57,480 nucleotides of DNA from Gardnerella vaginalis (GCA_946997215.1 CAMPUL010000006.1:1-57480), one strand, 5' to 3'; positions 27,714-37,991 are shown, numbered from the stretch's first letter. The notes: generated from the letters alone by a model not told the origin. Program-made: numbers and translations.

Positions 27714-28667
27714 CTATTGTTCGTTTAAATCAGTCAAATCGTTCAAATAGGCTTGTGCATCAAGAGCTGCGCGGCAGCCCATGCCAGCAGCAGATATTGC
27801 TTGCCTATACACGCTATCTACAACATCGCCAGCAGCAAAAACACCAGGAACTGAAGTTCTAGTAGATGCTCCTTGTACAGCAATAGTACCGTCTTCATTA
27901 AGCTCTAAAGCGCCATTTAAGAAACTTGTAGATGGGGAGTGTCCAATAGCAACAAAAATGCCGCATGCTTCAATATTTTGCGTCTCGCCAGTTTTAACAT
28001 TCTTAACAGTTACAGATTGCGCATCTCCATCCACGCCATTTACAGAGCAAACAACAGAATCTAAAACAAAATTGATTTTGTTGTTTTTGCGCGCGCGGTC
28101 AACCATAATCTTAGACGCGCGGAATGAATCACGCCTATGAATAAGCGTTACGCAAGAGCCAAAACGAGTCAAGAAAAGTGCTTCTTCGAAAGCAGAATCA
28201 CCGCCGCCTACAACGACAATAGGCTTTTCCCTAAAGAAGAATCCGTCACAAGTTGCACAATAAGACACACCGCGCCCAGAGTATTCTTGCTCTCCAGGAA
28301 CTCCTAATTTGCGCACTTGTGAGCCTGTAGAGACGATTACAGCCTTAGATGTGTAAGTTACACCATCATCGGTTGTAACCGCTTTTGAATCGCCATTAAA
28401 ATCTACAGAAACAACATCGTTAAGCAAGATTTGCGCGCCGAATTTTTCTGCCTGTTTTTGCATTGCTTCCATTAGGTCTGGGCCTAAAATGCCGTCTGCA
28501 AAACCTGGATAATTTTCCACTTCGGTAGTGTTCATAAGCTGGCCGCCAGGCGTTAGCGCTCCAGCAATAACTAGAGGGCTGTAACCTGCGCGCGCTAAGT
28601 ACAAAGCCGAAGTGTACCCAGCAGGGCCAGAACCAATAATAATTACGTTTTTTTGCACAGTTTTCAT
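27714..28667 (-). CDS. trxB: Thioredoxin reductase
   Basis: FAD/NADPH flavoenzyme that reduces thioredoxin. The FAD motif is IIGSGPAGYTSALYLA (10-25), the redox pair is CATC (Cys137, Cys140), the NADPH motif is VVGGGDSAFEEA (152-163) and the C-terminal FAD motif is GVFAAGDVVD. At 317 residues it is full length. No thioredoxin gene is adjacent, unlike the trxB-trxA pairing common elsewhere near the actinobacterial origin. AGGAAT precedes the ATG. Confidence 0.97.
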   Translation of the reverse strand: MKTVQKNVIIIGSGPAGYTSALYLARAGYSPLVIAGALTPGGQLMNTTEVENYPGFADGILGPDLMEAMQKQAEKFGAQILLNDVVSVDFNGDSKAVTTDDGVTYTSKAVIVSTGSQVRKLGVPGEQEYSGRGVSYCATCDGFFFREKPIVVVGGGDSAFEEALFLTRFGSCVTLIHRRDSFRASKIMVDRARKNNKINFVLDSVVCSVNGVDGDAQSVTVKNVKTGETQNIEACGIFVAIGHSPSTSFLNGALELNEDGTIAVQGASTRTSVPGVFAAGDVVDSVYRQAISAAGMGCRAALDAQAYLNDLTDLNEQ

Positions 28668-28695
28668 AAAATATTCCTAATAGTCTTAATGATTT

Positions 28696-31332
28696 TTAGT
28701 AAATTCTAACGTAGTTTATATATAGTCCATTCATTGGTATAGACCCTTGTGGAACCCACAAAATAAAGTCTTGCGCAGTTATAGGCTTTTTGAACTTTAC
28801 GTCTGTTACTCCGCTAGCATCAAAAGTAAAGTCTGCAACTTTTTCTCCAGCGCTAGGATCATTCTTGGAATTTGCAATCAAATATCCATGCCCACCCGAA
28901 GAGCGAATCGAAACAACAAATCTGTATGCTTCTTGAGGCTGAGTTAAGTGCATGTAGTAGCCGTAGCCGCGCTGATTGCCCGTATCTTCCAAGAATTGCT
29001 GAATATCTATAGGGTAAGGTGTGTTGTTAGTAGGCATTTTAGGCGGTGGTACTTGCTTTACTTTCTTGCGCTTATTTTGCTTTTTATGCTTGTTTTTAAG
29101 GCTCTTATTGCTCTTATTGCTCTTATTATCCTTATTCTTTTCTCCAGCCTTATTTGCATCAGATTCACTAGTACCAGGCTTATTTGGTTGCTTTTCTTTA
29201 GACGAATCGCTTTTATCTTCCGAAAGAACACCTTGGCTTCCAAAAGGAACATTTTCAACACTTTGCGAATCCCAAGAATTAGATTTTGCAAAGTTTGATG
29301 GCGCTTCGTGAGAGTTAAAAAGACTATGCAAAGATATTGCAAAGACAACAATCACTAGCAATGCAACAACGCCAATAGCTAAGACTTTTGTAGAAAGTCC
29401 TCCAAAAATCTTTGCATCTGCAATGTCTACATTGTTTTGACCAGAAGATTTCTTTGCTTTTAAGTCGTCTTGATGCTCGTGAGGTTGGAAGCTAGGAGGC
29501 ATGGATGAGTGAGACAATAATCCAGTATTTTGGCTGCTATAATCGCCATATTCCTCGTTTTCTAGCTCCTCTTCTCGCAACGCTCTAGCGGATTCTTCGC
29601 CAGGAGCAATAAAACGCCCGTTGCTGTCTACAACAGGCACTCTTCCCGTTGATTCGGCTTCTAATGGCAAGATTTGCGGTTTAGAAAGCAATTCCGTATG
29701 TTTTGTGTTACTGCTTAGAAGGTCTTCAAAGTCGAATCTTCTAGGCATTAGTGGCGAAGATAAGTCATCTTTTTGTGAATAATCGTTTCCAGAATTTAGC
29801 GAGCCTAAAGAGTTTAGCGAGTTTTTATCGCCATTTTCTTTTGCATACGAATCGTTTGTAGAATCCTTGCTACTGTTTGCATTCCCGCTATCCCAGTTAT
29901 TCTTGCTATTCTCGTTATTCTCATTATTTTTATTTTCGCCAGCCTTATTCTCTTCGCTTGCTTGCGATTTATCGGTTGAATAGCTAGGGAAGCTTGTGTA
30001 TGTTGAAGACAAATTGTGGAAAATTGAATCATCAGCATCTAACTCAGTTGGAGCTAAAATATTCGCCATTTCTGCTGCAGCAATATCGTGGAAGTCGTAG
30101 TCTGTTCCAGTTGAATCGGATTCTGGTAAAGAATCAAGTTTTTTATCAGAATTATCGCCATTTCTTTTTAGCAAAGCGCTCAATGCACCAATGGTTTTGC
30201 TTGCATTTTTAATGCCAGTGTTTTTAGCGTTTTTGCCAAACTTGTTAGGCTTTTCGTTTTCGTTTTTTATTGATAAATCACTTGAATCCAAAATGCCAAT
30301 AGATTCTTGACTTGATAATTGGTTTTCAAGCAAATCTTCGTTCTTGGATAATCCTTCTGGAAAATCAATAAGATCCTTGTCTTTGCAAGGTAAAAGTAGT
30401 GCTTTTTGAATAGAAGATTCGCTTGCATCGTTGTTAAGAATAATATCTTTTTCGCTAAGCTTTTTAACAGGAGTATATGTGCCTAAGAGTGCCAGAAGCT
30501 CCCCAATAGATGCCATTGGAATAATGCTTGGATCTTTTGCAGAGGAAAGGCCTCTTTTGCAAATCATAACAAATTCGCCAGGAACGCCGTCTGCAAGTCT
30601 AGAAACGTTAAAAACTGTGTTATTTTGCTTGTATCCTGTACGCGTAAGAAGAGCATATAAAAGTGCAGAAAGTTGATGCGTTGCAATGTTTTCTACGCTT
30701 TGTGGCAAGTCTTTAGACTGTTCTTCGCTTTTGTCTTGATTGTCGCTCTTGTCTTGCGAATCCTGTTTATTCTGCGAATCCTGCGCGTCTTGACTATTTT
30801 TCTTATTCTGTTTATCTTTCTTGTCTTGCGAATCCTGCTTTGTGTATTCAACAGTAACGTCTTTTAGTAGAGGGCTTATTGGCGCGCAGGCTAGCTCTAC
30901 TCCATTATTTGTGATTCTTACTGTGTTTGTTGAAATAGCATAATGAGTTATTCCAGATGCAAGAAGTTTGCTAAGCGCATTTGCTGCTTCGGCAACAATA
31001 GAGCGTATAGCTTCGTAGCTAAGTGTAGAGCTATGTGATTTTATGTAGTCGTCTACAGTTATTCCAGAATCCAACTCAGTTATAATGATCGCAACGTCAT
31101 CTATGTTGTGAATTTTTAGAACAGGTGTAAATTTGCGGATTCTAGAGAGTGCAAGAGTAGAAGATATTGTGTTTACTTCGGGAAGGAATCTACGATCGCG
31201 CACAATAAAGAGCTGGCAATCTCTAGCAAGTATGCGGTCGCTAGCTTTCCATACTTGAACGCCTGCTTCTTCTCGCAAAGGCGATATTAGAGCGTAGCGA
31301 TTAAGTATAATATCTCCCAACTGAGGTTTCAT
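28696..31332 (-). CDS. Membrane pseudokinase with extracellular jelly-roll-like domain (MurJ-associated)
   Basis: An 878-residue protein related to the pseudokinase part of mycobacterial MviN/MurJ. The kinase-like fold (about 10-290) lacks catalytic motifs: THYAIS (129-134) replaces HRD, and no DFG is seen where ACAP stands. The fold is interrupted by a Lys/Asp/Gln/Ser repeat (165-205). A polar, Asn/Ser-rich cytoplasmic stretch leads to one membrane helix (650-672). A Lys-rich linker follows (about 730-762). The C-terminal domain (about 770-878) resembles the carbohydrate-binding-like domain of the mycobacterial protein. Here it is separate from murJ, 239 bp away on the same strand. A role as phospho-dependent FhaA partner is inference. 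Confidence 0.82.
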   Translation of the reverse strand: MKPQLGDIILNRYALISPLREEAGVQVWKASDRILARDCQLFIVRDRRFLPEVNTISSTLALSRIRKFTPVLKIHNIDDVAIIITELDSGITVDDYIKSHSSTLSYEAIRSIVAEAANALSKLLASGITHYAISTNTVRITNNGVELACAPISPLLKDVTVEYTKQDSQDKKDKQNKKNSQDAQDSQNKQDSQDKSDNQDKSEEQSKDLPQSVENIATHQLSALLYALLTRTGYKQNNTVFNVSRLADGVPGEFVMICKRGLSSAKDPSIIPMASIGELLALLGTYTPVKKLSEKDIILNNDASESSIQKALLLPCKDKDLIDFPEGLSKNEDLLENQLSSQESIGILDSSDLSIKNENEKPNKFGKNAKNTGIKNASKTIGALSALLKRNGDNSDKKLDSLPESDSTGTDYDFHDIAAAEMANILAPTELDADDSIFHNLSSTYTSFPSYSTDKSQASEENKAGENKNNENNENSKNNWDSGNANSSKDSTNDSYAKENGDKNSLNSLGSLNSGNDYSQKDDLSSPLMPRRFDFEDLLSSNTKHTELLSKPQILPLEAESTGRVPVVDSNGRFIAPGEESARALREEELENEEYGDYSSQNTGLLSHSSMPPSFQPHEHQDDLKAKKSSGQNNVDIADAKIFGGLSTKVLAIGVVALLVIVVFAISLHSLFNSHEAPSNFAKSNSWDSQSVENVPFGSQGVLSEDKSDSSKEKQPNKPGTSESDANKAGEKNKDNKSNKSNKSLKNKHKKQNKRKKVKQVPPPKMPTNNTPYPIDIQQFLEDTGNQRGYGYYMHLTQPQEAYRFVVSIRSSGGHGYLIANSKNDPSAGEKVADFTFDASGVTDVKFKKPITAQDFILWVPQGSIPMNGLYINYVRIY

Positions 31333-31571
31333 CTACTCCCCGACTTCCTACATGAGTAATGAATATGCGTAAATAATAAATTCCATCAATTATTGTAATT
31401 GTAGAATTTAGTAAAACGCTCTTTATTTTGCAATTATTGTTGTTTAATTGTTGTTTATTTATTTTGATTTAATTATCGCTCATTGTGTTGATTTATTTTT
31501 ATCGACTTTTATTGCGACGATTTATTGTTTACTATTGTGACCTTTTATTGCACATTATGCACTGTTTTTGC

Positions 31572-33368
31572 CTATTTTGAACGAATAATACGAGATGAAT
31601 TATTTTTGTTGCTACTGTCACTACTGTCACTACTGCTTTCACAAACGTTTTTTATATCACTTTTGGCATTACTTTTAACAGTATTTGCGCGCTCAAGATT
31701 CAGCAAGAACGACCATTTTACGCCGATTCTTTTAAGAATTGGATTAATAATGCTTGCCAATTCACTAGTTCTTAAAAGCAAGAGAGTAGATACGTAAACG
31801 ATTACAAGAATAATAGTTATAATTGCGCAAACAAAAATCGCAAGCAACCATCGATTAACACCACGAAGCTTTGTTGAATCTAAAGAAATCCACTGGTAAA
31901 TAAATTCTCTAGCCAAAATTCCAACAACAATAGAAACAATCGAAGCCGCAATTACCTTTATGTGAGTAACAATAAGCTGCTTATCGTCTAAATTATTGTT
32001 AAAACGAGACCTAATCATTTTAACAAGAGCAGGGAAAGTAAGAATGTAGCTAAACGATGCAGCTGCTGCTAAAGCGCTAACCCAGTAGTTTGGCGGAAGG
32101 AACTTTATGCAAGAAAACACAATAACAAGCTCTACGCAAAGTTGCGCTGCACAAAACATAAATGGATGCTTTCCGTCTTCAAAAGCGTAGAATGTGCGTT
32201 GAATAATCAAATATGCGCTAGATAATGGCAAACCAATAGAAAGCATCATAAGCGGATCAGCCATTAAGTATGCTTCTTTTATGCTAATTGAAGGCAAAAG
32301 AGCCAAAGAGATAGGCATTGGAATAACAATAAAAGCAACGCTAAAGAAGCACATTAAAATGCTAACGCTTCTAATGCAAGAGCTTAAATCTGCGCGAACT
32401 GTAGATAAATCGTGTTGTGCAATCGACTTAGAGATCTTTGGAAAAACAGCGGTTGCAACCGATACAGCTATAAGCGAATATGGCAGAATAAACATTGTGT
32501 ATGCGTTTTGAAAAGTGGCGTTTCCTGCAACATCAAATTGGCTTAATCCCAATGTTTCTTCGGCTATAGAAGGTGCGCTTGTTGTTATGTGAGTTGTGGC
32601 CATTGTAGAAAGTTGACTAACAGCCACGATTGCAAAGCTCCAAGCTGCAACGGGGCCCATAGAACGCAAGCCAATGCCACTAATGCCAAAACTTGGCTTA
32701 TACTTTAATCCGATTTTTTTAAGAGGAATAAACAAAACAAGTGCTTGAACTGCAACGCCTAAAGTCCAAAAACCTGCCGTTAAAAGCATTGTAGTGTTAT
32801 TCCAAAAATGTACGCCTTGCCTACTTGCTTTGCCAAAAATCGCAATAAAAACACCAAATCCAGTGCAACTAACAATGTTTGCAGCAACAGAGCTCCAAGC
32901 ATACATTGCAAACTTGCCTTTAGCAGCTAGAACTTGGCCGAGTACGGTATAAAGGCCGTAGAAGAATATTTGAGGCATACACCATAGCGTAAAAGCGTTT
33001 GTAAGTGCAATCATTGCTGGGTTTGATCCAACGTAAAGCCATGTTAAAACAGGTGTGGCAATCGCCATTAAAATAGTTACGCCTAAAAGAAGGATAATAG
33101 CAAATGTTATTAGCTTATTTAGCCTATTTTTTGCATCTTGTTTTTCTAGAGTTTTAACGATTTGTGGAACAAGAACAGCATTGAAAATTCCGCCAGAAAC
33201 AAGCGTATAAATAAGCTGAGGAATCATAGACCCAGCCTGGTAAGCGTTTGCTGCCAAGCCAGTTGTGCCAAGGGCTGCGGCGAGCAAAATTGTTCTAATC
33301 TGGCCAGTTATTCTAGAAGCAGCTGTGCCGCTTGCCATTATAATCGAGTTGCGGCCTACTGAATTCAT
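31572..33368 (-). CDS. murJ: Lipid II flippase MurJ (MviN)
   Basis: Polytopic MOP-superfamily flippase that moves lipid II across the membrane. About 14 hydrophobic segments fill the 598-residue protein. The N-terminus has the family pattern IIMASGTAASRITGQIRTILLAAALG and a conserved Arg in the central cavity region. A Ser/Asp/Asn-rich cytoplasmic tail (about 570-598) ends it. Unlike the mycobacterial protein, no pseudokinase is fused. It overlaps the DUF6049 stop by 4 bp (ATGA). Confidence 0.95.
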   Translation of the reverse strand: MNSVGRNSIIMASGTAASRITGQIRTILLAAALGTTGLAANAYQAGSMIPQLIYTLVSGGIFNAVLVPQIVKTLEKQDAKNRLNKLITFAIILLLGVTILMAIATPVLTWLYVGSNPAMIALTNAFTLWCMPQIFFYGLYTVLGQVLAAKGKFAMYAWSSVAANIVSCTGFGVFIAIFGKASRQGVHFWNNTTMLLTAGFWTLGVAVQALVLFIPLKKIGLKYKPSFGISGIGLRSMGPVAAWSFAIVAVSQLSTMATTHITTSAPSIAEETLGLSQFDVAGNATFQNAYTMFILPYSLIAVSVATAVFPKISKSIAQHDLSTVRADLSSCIRSVSILMCFFSVAFIVIPMPISLALLPSISIKEAYLMADPLMMLSIGLPLSSAYLIIQRTFYAFEDGKHPFMFCAAQLCVELVIVFSCIKFLPPNYWVSALAAAASFSYILTFPALVKMIRSRFNNNLDDKQLIVTHIKVIAASIVSIVVGILAREFIYQWISLDSTKLRGVNRWLLAIFVCAIITIILVIVYVSTLLLLRTSELASIINPILKRIGVKWSFLLNLERANTVKSNAKSDIKNVCESSSDSSDSSNKNNSSRIIRSK

Positions 33369-35752
33369 TCGTCTGGGTCCTTTTTACGATTAAACTGCCT
33401 CCAAAGCCCCAAAGCTCCAAGTGCAAAAGCAAATATTATAATAATCGTACCGCTTTTATCGCTGATTTGCAGCGTGCTTGTGATTGTCGTCTCTTTAGTT
33501 CCACTAAAAACGTTGTGGTTTCTATCTTCTAGAGCAAAAGTGGCTTTAACTTTGCTAGACGTTGTAGATCTAAGCGGCAAAATCACCTGGGATTCGCTAT
33601 TTGCTGCGATTTTAACTGGTGTTTTTCTTCTAGTTACTATTTCCATAGAATTGGTATATGCAGTTAAATATACGCTAATCGGGTATGGGTTGGTGTTGCT
33701 TATTGTAATCGGCATAGTTGCTGTTTCGCTTACAAGAGTAACGTCTTTTGGAGGAATAATATTTATTCCAGAAGTTAGCATTTTAGCTAAATCGTGAGTG
33801 CCGTCTTTAGTTTGTGGCTGCGATTTACTAGCGTTGTTCGATTTACTAGCGTAGTTGTTTGATTGGCTAGCGCTATTTAACGTATTATCTAGCTCTCTTT
33901 GAGCCATTGCGTCAAAAAGTTTAATAAGATTTTCGCTCCAGCTTTTGCTATTTTGATTAATTTTTAGCTTTGCATTTTGTTTTGCAAGAGATTGAGCATC
34001 TGATTCGCTAGTTTTATGATGATTAAGCTCATTGCAATCAAGAATGCTGTTTATAAATTGGTTTACTAGCATTCTATCGGAAGCTAGTTGGTTAATCTTA
34101 GCTTTGCTTGCGATTAATGATTTTCCTTCGATTGAACTCGCCTTAGGAACTGGGCTATACCCAAGGTGCTCTTTAGTAATCGCCTTTGATTGTGTTAAAG
34201 AATTTATATCTAGAAGACTAAGCCAAGGCGATTTTTCTAGAATGCTTACAACTGATTCAATTAAAGGTATAGAAGAATTTGGGCTAAAAGTTAGTAGCAA
34301 ATGCCTAGGCATATAAGGCTGTTCCATCTGATAGAAGGCGCTTTGCGCTGCAAGCCTGTTTAGAAGGCCTGCGCTAGTAGATTCTGCTGCTGATTGAACG
34401 CTTGTAAAATGTCCATTTATTAGCTCGTTAAGTGTTTCTTGGCAAGAAAGCACTTTTACTATGCCAGAAGATGTTTGAACCTCGTAAACACCATTTTTTA
34501 CTGCAAAACGGTTTGCTAGAGGGTCGAATCCGCTAGTGGCCACTACTGTTTTGTATCCGTTTGCGGCAGCCTGTTCTAGTGCGCGTAGAGTCCATTTTTC
34601 GCCTGTTTGAAAAGCGTAGGAATCAATATTTAACGGCTTTGTTGTGGAATTTTCTAATACAGATGATTTTTTACTCCAAGAATCTAAACCAATTCCAGCT
34701 AGTTTATAAGAAACATGATTTTCAGATTCCGCATACCTGCTTATGTTAAAACCGTTATTTTGCATAAATACGGAAGGAGTAAATGTTGGTTCACTAAATT
34801 TAAGAGTGTTTGGGTCTGCTATTGTTTGCAACTTTGGATGCTTTTGAACAAGATTTATTAAAGAATTAATGCGCTTAATACTGCTTTTACTAAGCCTGAT
34901 TTTTTTGCTAGTTGCAGGACTTGCTGTAGAGCCTGTTGTAGGACTTGCTGTAGGACTTGCTGTAGGACTTGCTAAATCTTCTTGCGATTCACTAATGGCG
35001 CTAATAGAAGGAGAAATATTGTGCTTGCTAATGTTGTAACGCCAATCGGAAGATTTTGCGATTATTGGCATTAGTAAAGTCACATTAATTGGCGGAGTTT
35101 GAATGTTTTTAATGCCAATATTTGCTCTAGTTACAAACGATTCAACAGAATAATAATGCTTAAAATCTAAAGAAGAATACGTTATTGAAACAGGTTTTGG
35201 ACCCCAATAAATAATGTTTGAAAGATTTTGACTGTTTGCATCAACGTCGATTTGCGCACTATAGGACTTTCCGCTTGCAAGCGCTGGAACACTAACTTCT
35301 CCTATTAGCTGAGGAGTTGGAATCCTAGACTCGGCTTGACTCCATTTTTGCAAGTCGGTTCTAGACATAAAAGTGTACCAAGGGTTAAAAGTGACTTGAA
35401 TTTTGCCTTCTGGAAAATCTTTAGAACTGTTATTTTTAAGCAGAAGACTAATGTGGTATCCGCTTTTATCTGTAAGAATCGAAGTTGACTTTACGATTTT
35501 TAGTGAGATTCCTTTGGATTTTGTGTTATACAAAGAGTAGGAAATTAAGGATGACTGATTAGCATACGCGACTTTTGGTGCGAAGAAAAATGGGAAAGTC
35601 GCAAGCAAGAGTGCCATTAGAACTGTGGTTACGCAAAGTCTTAAAAACGCATTTTTTTGCGACTTACGCAACTGGTTTTTTGAAAAATCAATCACATTAA
35701 TCACATTAGTAACGTTAATCACGGTTTTGCCGCCTATTCGCCTTCTTAGCAT
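33365..35752 (-). CDS. DUF6049 family secreted membrane-anchored protein
   Basis: A 795-residue protein between the Nudix gene and murJ, the usual place of DUF6049 in actinobacteria. A signal-anchor hydrophobic segment lies at about 42-63. A long extracytoplasmic part contains a Pro/Ala/Ser/Thr tandem repeat (about 259-277). One C-terminal membrane helix (about 768-785) ends in a short basic tail. Function is unknown; co-location with murJ suggests a cell-envelope role (inference). The longest start is given. A GTG at 35722, with AGGCGG 7 nt upstream, is an equally good start and would reduce the overlap with the Nudix gene. Confidence 0.8.
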   Translation of the reverse strand: MLRRRIGGKTVINVTNVINVIDFSKNQLRKSQKNAFLRLCVTTVLMALLLATFPFFFAPKVAYANQSSLISYSLYNTKSKGISLKIVKSTSILTDKSGYHISLLLKNNSSKDFPEGKIQVTFNPWYTFMSRTDLQKWSQAESRIPTPQLIGEVSVPALASGKSYSAQIDVDANSQNLSNIIYWGPKPVSITYSSLDFKHYYSVESFVTRANIGIKNIQTPPINVTLLMPIIAKSSDWRYNISKHNISPSISAISESQEDLASPTASPTASPTTGSTASPATSKKIRLSKSSIKRINSLINLVQKHPKLQTIADPNTLKFSEPTFTPSVFMQNNGFNISRYAESENHVSYKLAGIGLDSWSKKSSVLENSTTKPLNIDSYAFQTGEKWTLRALEQAAANGYKTVVATSGFDPLANRFAVKNGVYEVQTSSGIVKVLSCQETLNELINGHFTSVQSAAESTSAGLLNRLAAQSAFYQMEQPYMPRHLLLTFSPNSSIPLIESVVSILEKSPWLSLLDINSLTQSKAITKEHLGYSPVPKASSIEGKSLIASKAKINQLASDRMLVNQFINSILDCNELNHHKTSESDAQSLAKQNAKLKINQNSKSWSENLIKLFDAMAQRELDNTLNSASQSNNYASKSNNASKSQPQTKDGTHDLAKMLTSGINIIPPKDVTLVSETATMPITISNTNPYPISVYLTAYTNSMEIVTRRKTPVKIAANSESQVILPLRSTTSSKVKATFALEDRNHNVFSGTKETTITSTLQISDKSGTIIIIFAFALGALGLWRQFNRKKDPDE
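34914..34972. repeat. 12-bp tandem repeat inside the DUF6049 gene
   Basis: Imperfect repeats of ggacttgctgta (15-bp variants included) encode SPTASPTASPT-type residues in an extracytoplasmic linker. Confidence 0.8.
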
Positions 35753-36479
35753 ACATCCATGCTATTTTTCGTTCGTTTGGGTAGCTCAAAATATCGTTAA
35801 GATTCTTAAAATCAACCCAAATCGCGTCTTCTGCTTCGTGATCTGGGTCTCCAAGAACAGATAATTCGCCGCTAACATACTTAAGCGCAAAGTGGTGAAC
35901 AAGTTTATGTACACGCTGGCTTGTTCCAGTAAACCAGTAGTCGATAGTTGCAATTGAATCAACAACTTCGCCAAGAATCCCCGTTTCTTCGCGAATCTCC
36001 CTAACTGCTGTTTGTTGCGGTGTTTCGCCTTTTTCAATATGGCCTTTTGGCAAGCACCATTCCATGTGACCACTTCGCGAATGTCGAGCTATAACCGCGA
36101 CACGCCCAAGAGAGTCAAAAACTAATCCTCCAGCGGAATATTCTCGAACAATAGGCAAATCCTGTGTGTCTAGAGAAGCAAAAGTTTTAGGACCGTCATT
36201 AACTCTTCTTTGAGGCATTAATGCAGGAGAAGGAGCATTAATAGAAGATATTTGCTGCCTGGATTCCGTTATATTAACATGAATGTTTTCAACAGTGTAA
36301 TTGCCCGAAAAGCCCGAAATATCAACAAAAATCGACTCCTCTTCCTCTGCTTGTTGTGGCTGAATTTTGCTTTTCATTCTAGCAACATCAAGAGGAGTGA
36401 CTCGAATGCTTGGAGTGTTTTGGGTATGGCTATCCGAGGCTCTGGCGAGCATGCGTCTTAAGTCTTTTGGGGTAACCAT
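35715..36479 (-). CDS. Nudix hydrolase with N-terminal extension
   Basis: MutT-like hydrolase. The Nudix box GX5EX7REUXEEXGU is complete at GHIEKGETPQQTAVREIREETGI (split here only for naming; about residues 164-186 from the chosen start). About 110 residues of unknown role precede the domain. The ATG at 36479 is preferred, with AAGGTGGAG upstream. A start at 36509 would run into the pcnA promoter region. It begins the Nudix-DUF6049-murJ operon, divergent from pcnA as in other actinobacteria. Confidence 0.9.
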   Translation of the reverse strand: MVTPKDLRRMLARASDSHTQNTPSIRVTPLDVARMKSKIQPQQAEEEESIFVDISGFSGNYTVENIHVNITESRQQISSINAPSPALMPQRRVNDGPKTFASLDTQDLPIVREYSAGGLVFDSLGRVAVIARHSRSGHMEWCLPKGHIEKGETPQQTAVREIREETGILGEVVDSIATIDYWFTGTSQRVHKLVHHFALKYVSGELSVLGDPDHEAEDAIWVDFKNLNDILSYPNERKIAWMYAKKANRRQNRD

Positions 36480-36566
36480 ACACTCCACCTTACTCAATCC
36501 GCTGTGCATTGGGGTAACGGTATGCTGGAATATAGTTTGATTTTTGCTGAAAGGGTGTTTTTAAGC

Positions 36567-37991
36567 GTGTCTGTGAACTTTGAAGTTTGGCCAGAAGCCA
36601 TAGAGTTGGGTAAATTATTTGCCGATCACAATTACGAGTTGGCGCTTGTTGGCGGCCCCGTGCGAGACATGCTTTTGCATAGAGTTTCGCACGATCTTGA
36701 CTTTTGCACATCCGCTAAGCCAGAAGAATTTGAGCCACTTCTTAGGTCTTGGAGCCATGACGGTTTTTGGGATATGGGTCGAAAGTTTGGCACGCTTGGT
36801 GCTTTGAAGCGCAGAAAAGACGGAACCGAAGTAAAAGTAGAGATAACAACTTATAGATGCGATGCTTATAATCCAGATTCCAGAAAGCCAGAAGTAAAAT
36901 ATGGCGATACTTTGGAAGGTGATCTTTCTAGGCGCGATTTTACAGTAAACGCAATGGCTTTGCGCGTGCCAAGTCTAGAATTTGTGGACCCATTTGGTGG
37001 AGCAAGTGACTTATCTAAAGGTATTTTGCGAACTCCAGTAGATCCACGTCAGTCTTTTGACGACGATCCTTTAAGAATGATGCGTGCTGTTCGCTTTGTT
37101 GCTCAACTTGGATTTAGCATTGAAGCAAGCACAGCTGAGGCCATTTTGAGCATGGTTTCTAGATTAGATATTGTTTCTGCGGAGCGCGTTCGCGACGAAA
37201 TAACAAAGATGCTTCTTTCAGCAAATCCGCGCGCTGGAATTGAAGCAATGGTTGATTCGGGTATTGCGGATAGAGTTTTGCCAGAAATTCCTGCTTTGCG
37301 CTTAGAAATTGATGAGCATCACAGGCATAAGGATGTTTTCGAGCACACAATGATGGTTCTTGAGCGCGCAATAGCGCTTGAAACAGATGACGAAGGTGCT
37401 GTTCCTGGGCCTGATTTAACTTTGCGACTTGCGGCTCTTTTGCACGATATTGGCAAGCCGCGTACTAGAAAGTTTGAAGACGGCGGAAAAGTCAGCTTCC
37501 ATCATCATGATGTTGTTGGAGCTAAAATGACTAGAAAGCGCATGAAGGCTTTGCATTTTGACCATCATATTATTGACGATGTAAGCGAGCTTGTGAATTT
37601 GCATTTGCGATTCCACGGCTACGTAGACGAGCCTTGGACGGATTCTGCAGTTAGAAGGTACGTTAAGGATTCTGGTCACTTATACGAGCGGCTAAATCGC
37701 TTAACTCGCGCAGACGCTACTACCCAAAACAAGCGCAAGTCGCTTATGTTTGAGCATGCGATGGACGAGATGGAAGATCGCGTACGCGAATTAAAAAAGC
37801 AGGAAGATTTTAACGCGATTCGCCCAGACTTGGATGGCAATGAAATCATGAATATTCTTGGCTTGGAGCCTGGCCCTATTGTTGGAAAAGCATATAAGCA
37901 CATGTTGGAATACAGACTAGATAATGGTCCTGTAGAGCACAGTGTTGCTGTTGACGAGCTTAAAAAGTGGTACGAAAGTCAATCTGAATAA
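36567..37991 (+). CDS. pcnA: CCA tRNA nucleotidyltransferase
   Basis: Adds or repairs the 3' CCA of tRNAs. It has the polymerase-beta-like motif LALVGGPVRDML with catalytic DLDF, then RRDFTVNAMAL. The ERVRDE region follows, and a C-terminal HD domain has LLHDIGKPRT and HH. The start is uncertain. GTG at 36567 (GAAAGGG upstream) gives 474 residues and leaves room for a promoter with -10 TATAGT at 36531-36536. An ATG at 36522 or GTG at 36504 would lengthen it. The lysine tRNA in this window lacks an encoded CCA, so the enzyme has a genuine substrate here. Confidence 0.93.
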   Translation: MSVNFEVWPEAIELGKLFADHNYELALVGGPVRDMLLHRVSHDLDFCTSAKPEEFEPLLRSWSHDGFWDMGRKFGTLGALKRRKDGTEVKVEITTYRCDAYNPDSRKPEVKYGDTLEGDLSRRDFTVNAMALRVPSLEFVDPFGGASDLSKGILRTPVDPRQSFDDDPLRMMRAVRFVAQLGFSIEASTAEAILSMVSRLDIVSAERVRDEITKMLLSANPRAGIEAMVDSGIADRVLPEIPALRLEIDEHHRHKDVFEHTMMVLERAIALETDDEGAVPGPDLTLRLAALLHDIGKPRTRKFEDGGKVSFHHHDVVGAKMTRKRMKALHFDHHIIDDVSELVNLHLRFHGYVDEPWTDSAVRRYVKDSGHLYERLNRLTRADATTQNKRKSLMFEHAMDEMEDRVRELKKQEDFNAIRPDLDGNEIMNILGLEPGPIVGKAYKHMLEYRLDNGPVEHSVAVDELKKWYESQSE

